Part shown: piece by piece, positions 7,044 through 8,388 of the stretch | Numbering within the stretch: the stretch's first letter is position 1 | How the letters are laid out: the number at the start of each line of letters is the position of its first letter | Assembly (NCBI GenBank): GCA_035291605.1 | Contig: DATDRS010000037.1 | Location: forward strand, 1 to 8,388 | Length of the DNA stretch: 8,388 bases | DNA from: DATDRS01 sp035291605 | GTDB taxonomy: Bacteria; Chloroflexota; Anaerolineae; Anaerolineales; UBA6663 | Direction: 5' to 3' | Notes under the pieces: model-generated | Seen by the model: the letters and a program-made list of their open reading frames with translations, nothing else | The model's database searches: none | What the model was told of the DNA's origin: nothing | Translations under genes and position numbers: made by a program

Positions 7044-8388
7044 TCAATAAGCGTTGGGGTCTCTGAAAAGGCGCAGCAGCGTGCGAATGATGATCTTGAT
7101 GTCCAGCCAGACCGACCAGTTCTCGATATACCACAGGTCGTACTTGGTCCGCTCGATGATGGACGTGTCGCCGCGCAGGCCGTTGACCTGCGCCCAGCCG
7201 GTGAGGCCCGCCTTCTCCCGGTGGCGCTCCATGTAGCGCGGGACCATGCGGCGGAACTGTTCGACGAACGCCGGCTGTTCCGGGCGCGGCCCCACCAGGC
7301 TCATGTCGCCGACCAGGATGTTGATCAGCTGCGGCAGCTCGTCAATCGAATACCGGCGGATGAGCGTGCCCAGGCGCGTGCGGCGCGGGTCGTCTTTGAC
7401 CGTCCAGGCGGGGCCGTCTTGGTCGGCGTTGGCGCGCATCGAGCGGAACTTGATCATCGGGAAGGGCTGCGTGTCCAATCCCGTGCGCTCCTGGACGAAA
7501 AACGCGGGGCCGGGCGATTCGAGCTTGATCAGGATGGCGATCAACAGCAGGAACGGGGAAAGCAGGACCAGGCCGATGGCGCTCCCGACGATATCTATGA
7601 CGCGCTTGAAGGACAGCTTCCAGCCGCGCAGCGCCACGTCGCGGATGTTCAGCAGCGGCAGGCCGCCGAGGTCGTCAATCGTCACGCCCGCGGCCATGAT
7701 CTCGAACAGGTCGGGGAAGACTTTGATGCTCACCCGCTCGCGGTGGCAGAGCGAGATCAATTCCACCATTTCCGCGTCGGAGGCTTCAGGCATCGCAATA
7801 ATGATCTCGTCTATGGCTTGCTCGTCAATCAGCCGGGGCAAGTCTTCCACCTGGCCGATCACCGGGAACCCCTCGACGGCGGCGGGCGCGTTCGGGCCGT
7901 TGACCAGCCCCAGGATGTGATAGCCGAGAAACGGCGACCCCTGCATCTTCTGGATGATGAGCTGGGCGACCTCGCCCGTGCCGATGATGACGACCCGATC
8001 CTGCACCCTGCCCCGGCTCTGCAGCACCCAACGGATCTGCTGGAGCGCCCAGCGCCCCAACGTCACGAAGAGGATGCCGCCCACCCAGGCGTAAAAGATC
8101 ATCACCCGGGGCAGGTTGACTTCAAAGACGCTGTTCTTGAGCGTGAGCGAGGCCAGGGCGACGGACAGCAGCGTCCCCACCGTCAACCCGCCGAAGATCG
8201 TGTAAAACTCGTCCACGCGGGAGGTGGCGCGCACCAGGTGGTACATGCGGGACAGGAAAAAGACGAGGAGCACCGACAGGACGTGGATCACCAGGACGCC
8301 GCCGTAAGCGGAGAGGCGATCCAGTTCCACGGCCTCCGTCGGCCACTGGATCCGCTCGCGCAGGCGGTAGGCCAGCAGGAAGGCGGCC
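7044..8388 (-). CDS. Polyprenyl-phosphate sugar-1-phosphate transferase (WbaP/WcaJ type), N-terminus beyond the window
   Basis: A polyisoprenyl-phosphate hexose-1-phosphate transferase, the initiating enzyme of exopolysaccharide or O-antigen repeat units. An ATG exists at 8328-8330, but the frame stays open to the window edge and reads AAFLLAYRLRERIQWPTEA directly before it. That is the first-helix region of the family, so the gene is cut by the edge and the ATG is internal. Counting from that ATG: membrane helices to about residue 98, then the CoA-binding-like domain with VVIIGTGEVAQ (113-123), then the catalytic domain from KRVIDIVGS (242-250). The catalytic domain has the membrane re-entrant ESPGP (271-275), KFRSMR (294-299), the DE dyad in SIDELPQL (D330, E331), GDMSLVGPRP (341-350), and GLTGWAQVNG ahead of the C-terminal ENWSVWLDIKII block. 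Glucose- or galactose-1-phosphate are usual substrates; the choice here is unknown. Confidence 0.95.
   Translation of the reverse strand, partial: AAFLLAYRLRERIQWPTEAVELDRLSAYGGVLVIHVLSVLLVFFLSRMYHLVRATSRVDEFYTIFGGLTVGTLLSVALASLTLKNSVFEVNLPRVMIFYAWVGGILFVTLGRWALQQIRWVLQSRGRVQDRVVIIGTGEVAQLIIQKMQGSPFLGYHILGLVNGPNAPAAVEGFPVIGQVEDLPRLIDEQAIDEIIIAMPEASDAEMVELISLCHRERVSIKVFPDLFEIMAAGVTIDDLGGLPLLNIRDVALRGWKLSFKRVIDIVGSAIGLVLLSPFLLLIAILIKLESPGPAFFVQERTGLDTQPFPMIKFRSMRANADQDGPAWTVKDDPRRTRLGTLIRRYSIDELPQLINILVGDMSLVGPRPEQPAFVEQFRRMVPRYMERHREKAGLTGWAQVNGLRGDTSIIERTKYDLWYIENWSVWLDIKIIIRTLLRLFRDPNAY

Noticed and set aside
8328..8330. ATG as the true start of the sugar-phosphate transferase
   Set aside because: The frame continues upstream to the window edge with family-like first-helix residues, and no Shine-Dalgarno precedes this ATG.

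Overview
The window reads as a GC-rich chromosomal segment of a free-living bacterium. The gene complement, the style of the small glycogen-binding protein, a family-39 glycosyltransferase with a long beta-rich C-terminus, and short heptamer repeat arrays suggest Chloroflexota (Anaerolineae-like). That placement is inference; no rRNA or marker phylogeny is available here. There are no tRNA or rRNA genes, no insertion sequences and no CRISPR array.

Left part (1-2420, genes on the minus strand). A small stand-alone CBM48/E-set carbohydrate-binding protein (15-371) has its own extended -10 promoter and a perfect Shine-Dalgarno. Upstream of it lies an FAD-dependent amine-oxidase/carotenoid-desaturase-like oxidoreductase (420-2066). 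The 306-base stretch between this gene and metK holds a heptamer repeat, a possible gene remnant on the plus strand, the metK intrinsic terminator and a second heptamer hairpin that overlaps the metK stop codon.

Middle (2418-3976). metK, S-adenosylmethionine synthetase, is read on the minus strand behind a complete regulatory leader. The leader has a near-consensus sigma-70 promoter (TTGACA, 17 bases, TATCAT), a SAM-I (S-box) riboswitch aptamer, a strong 11-bp hairpin that is mutually exclusive with a 7-bp alternative helix, and then the Shine-Dalgarno and ATG. This gives direct end-product feedback: SAM made by MetK should switch the leader off.

Right part (3977-8388). This is a surface-glycan module. 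A GT39-type integral membrane glycosyltransferase (plus strand) converges on a minus-strand pair: a partial polyprenyl-phosphate sugar-phosphate transferase (WbaP/WcaJ type, running off the right edge) and a GT2 polyprenyl-phosphate-sugar synthase-like protein 6 bases behind it. The GT39 and GT2 genes overlap tail-to-tail by 89 bp. A plausible division of labour is that the sugar-phosphate transferase starts a lipid-linked oligosaccharide, the GT2 enzyme charges polyprenyl phosphate with a single sugar, and the GT39 enzyme uses such a lipid donor outside the membrane.

No clearly novel multi-gene system is visible. The best leads are the heptamer-repeat family (three sites within 1.3 kb, one translated in frame inside the FAD gene), the SAM-I expression platform with no U-tract, and the convergent coding overlap.
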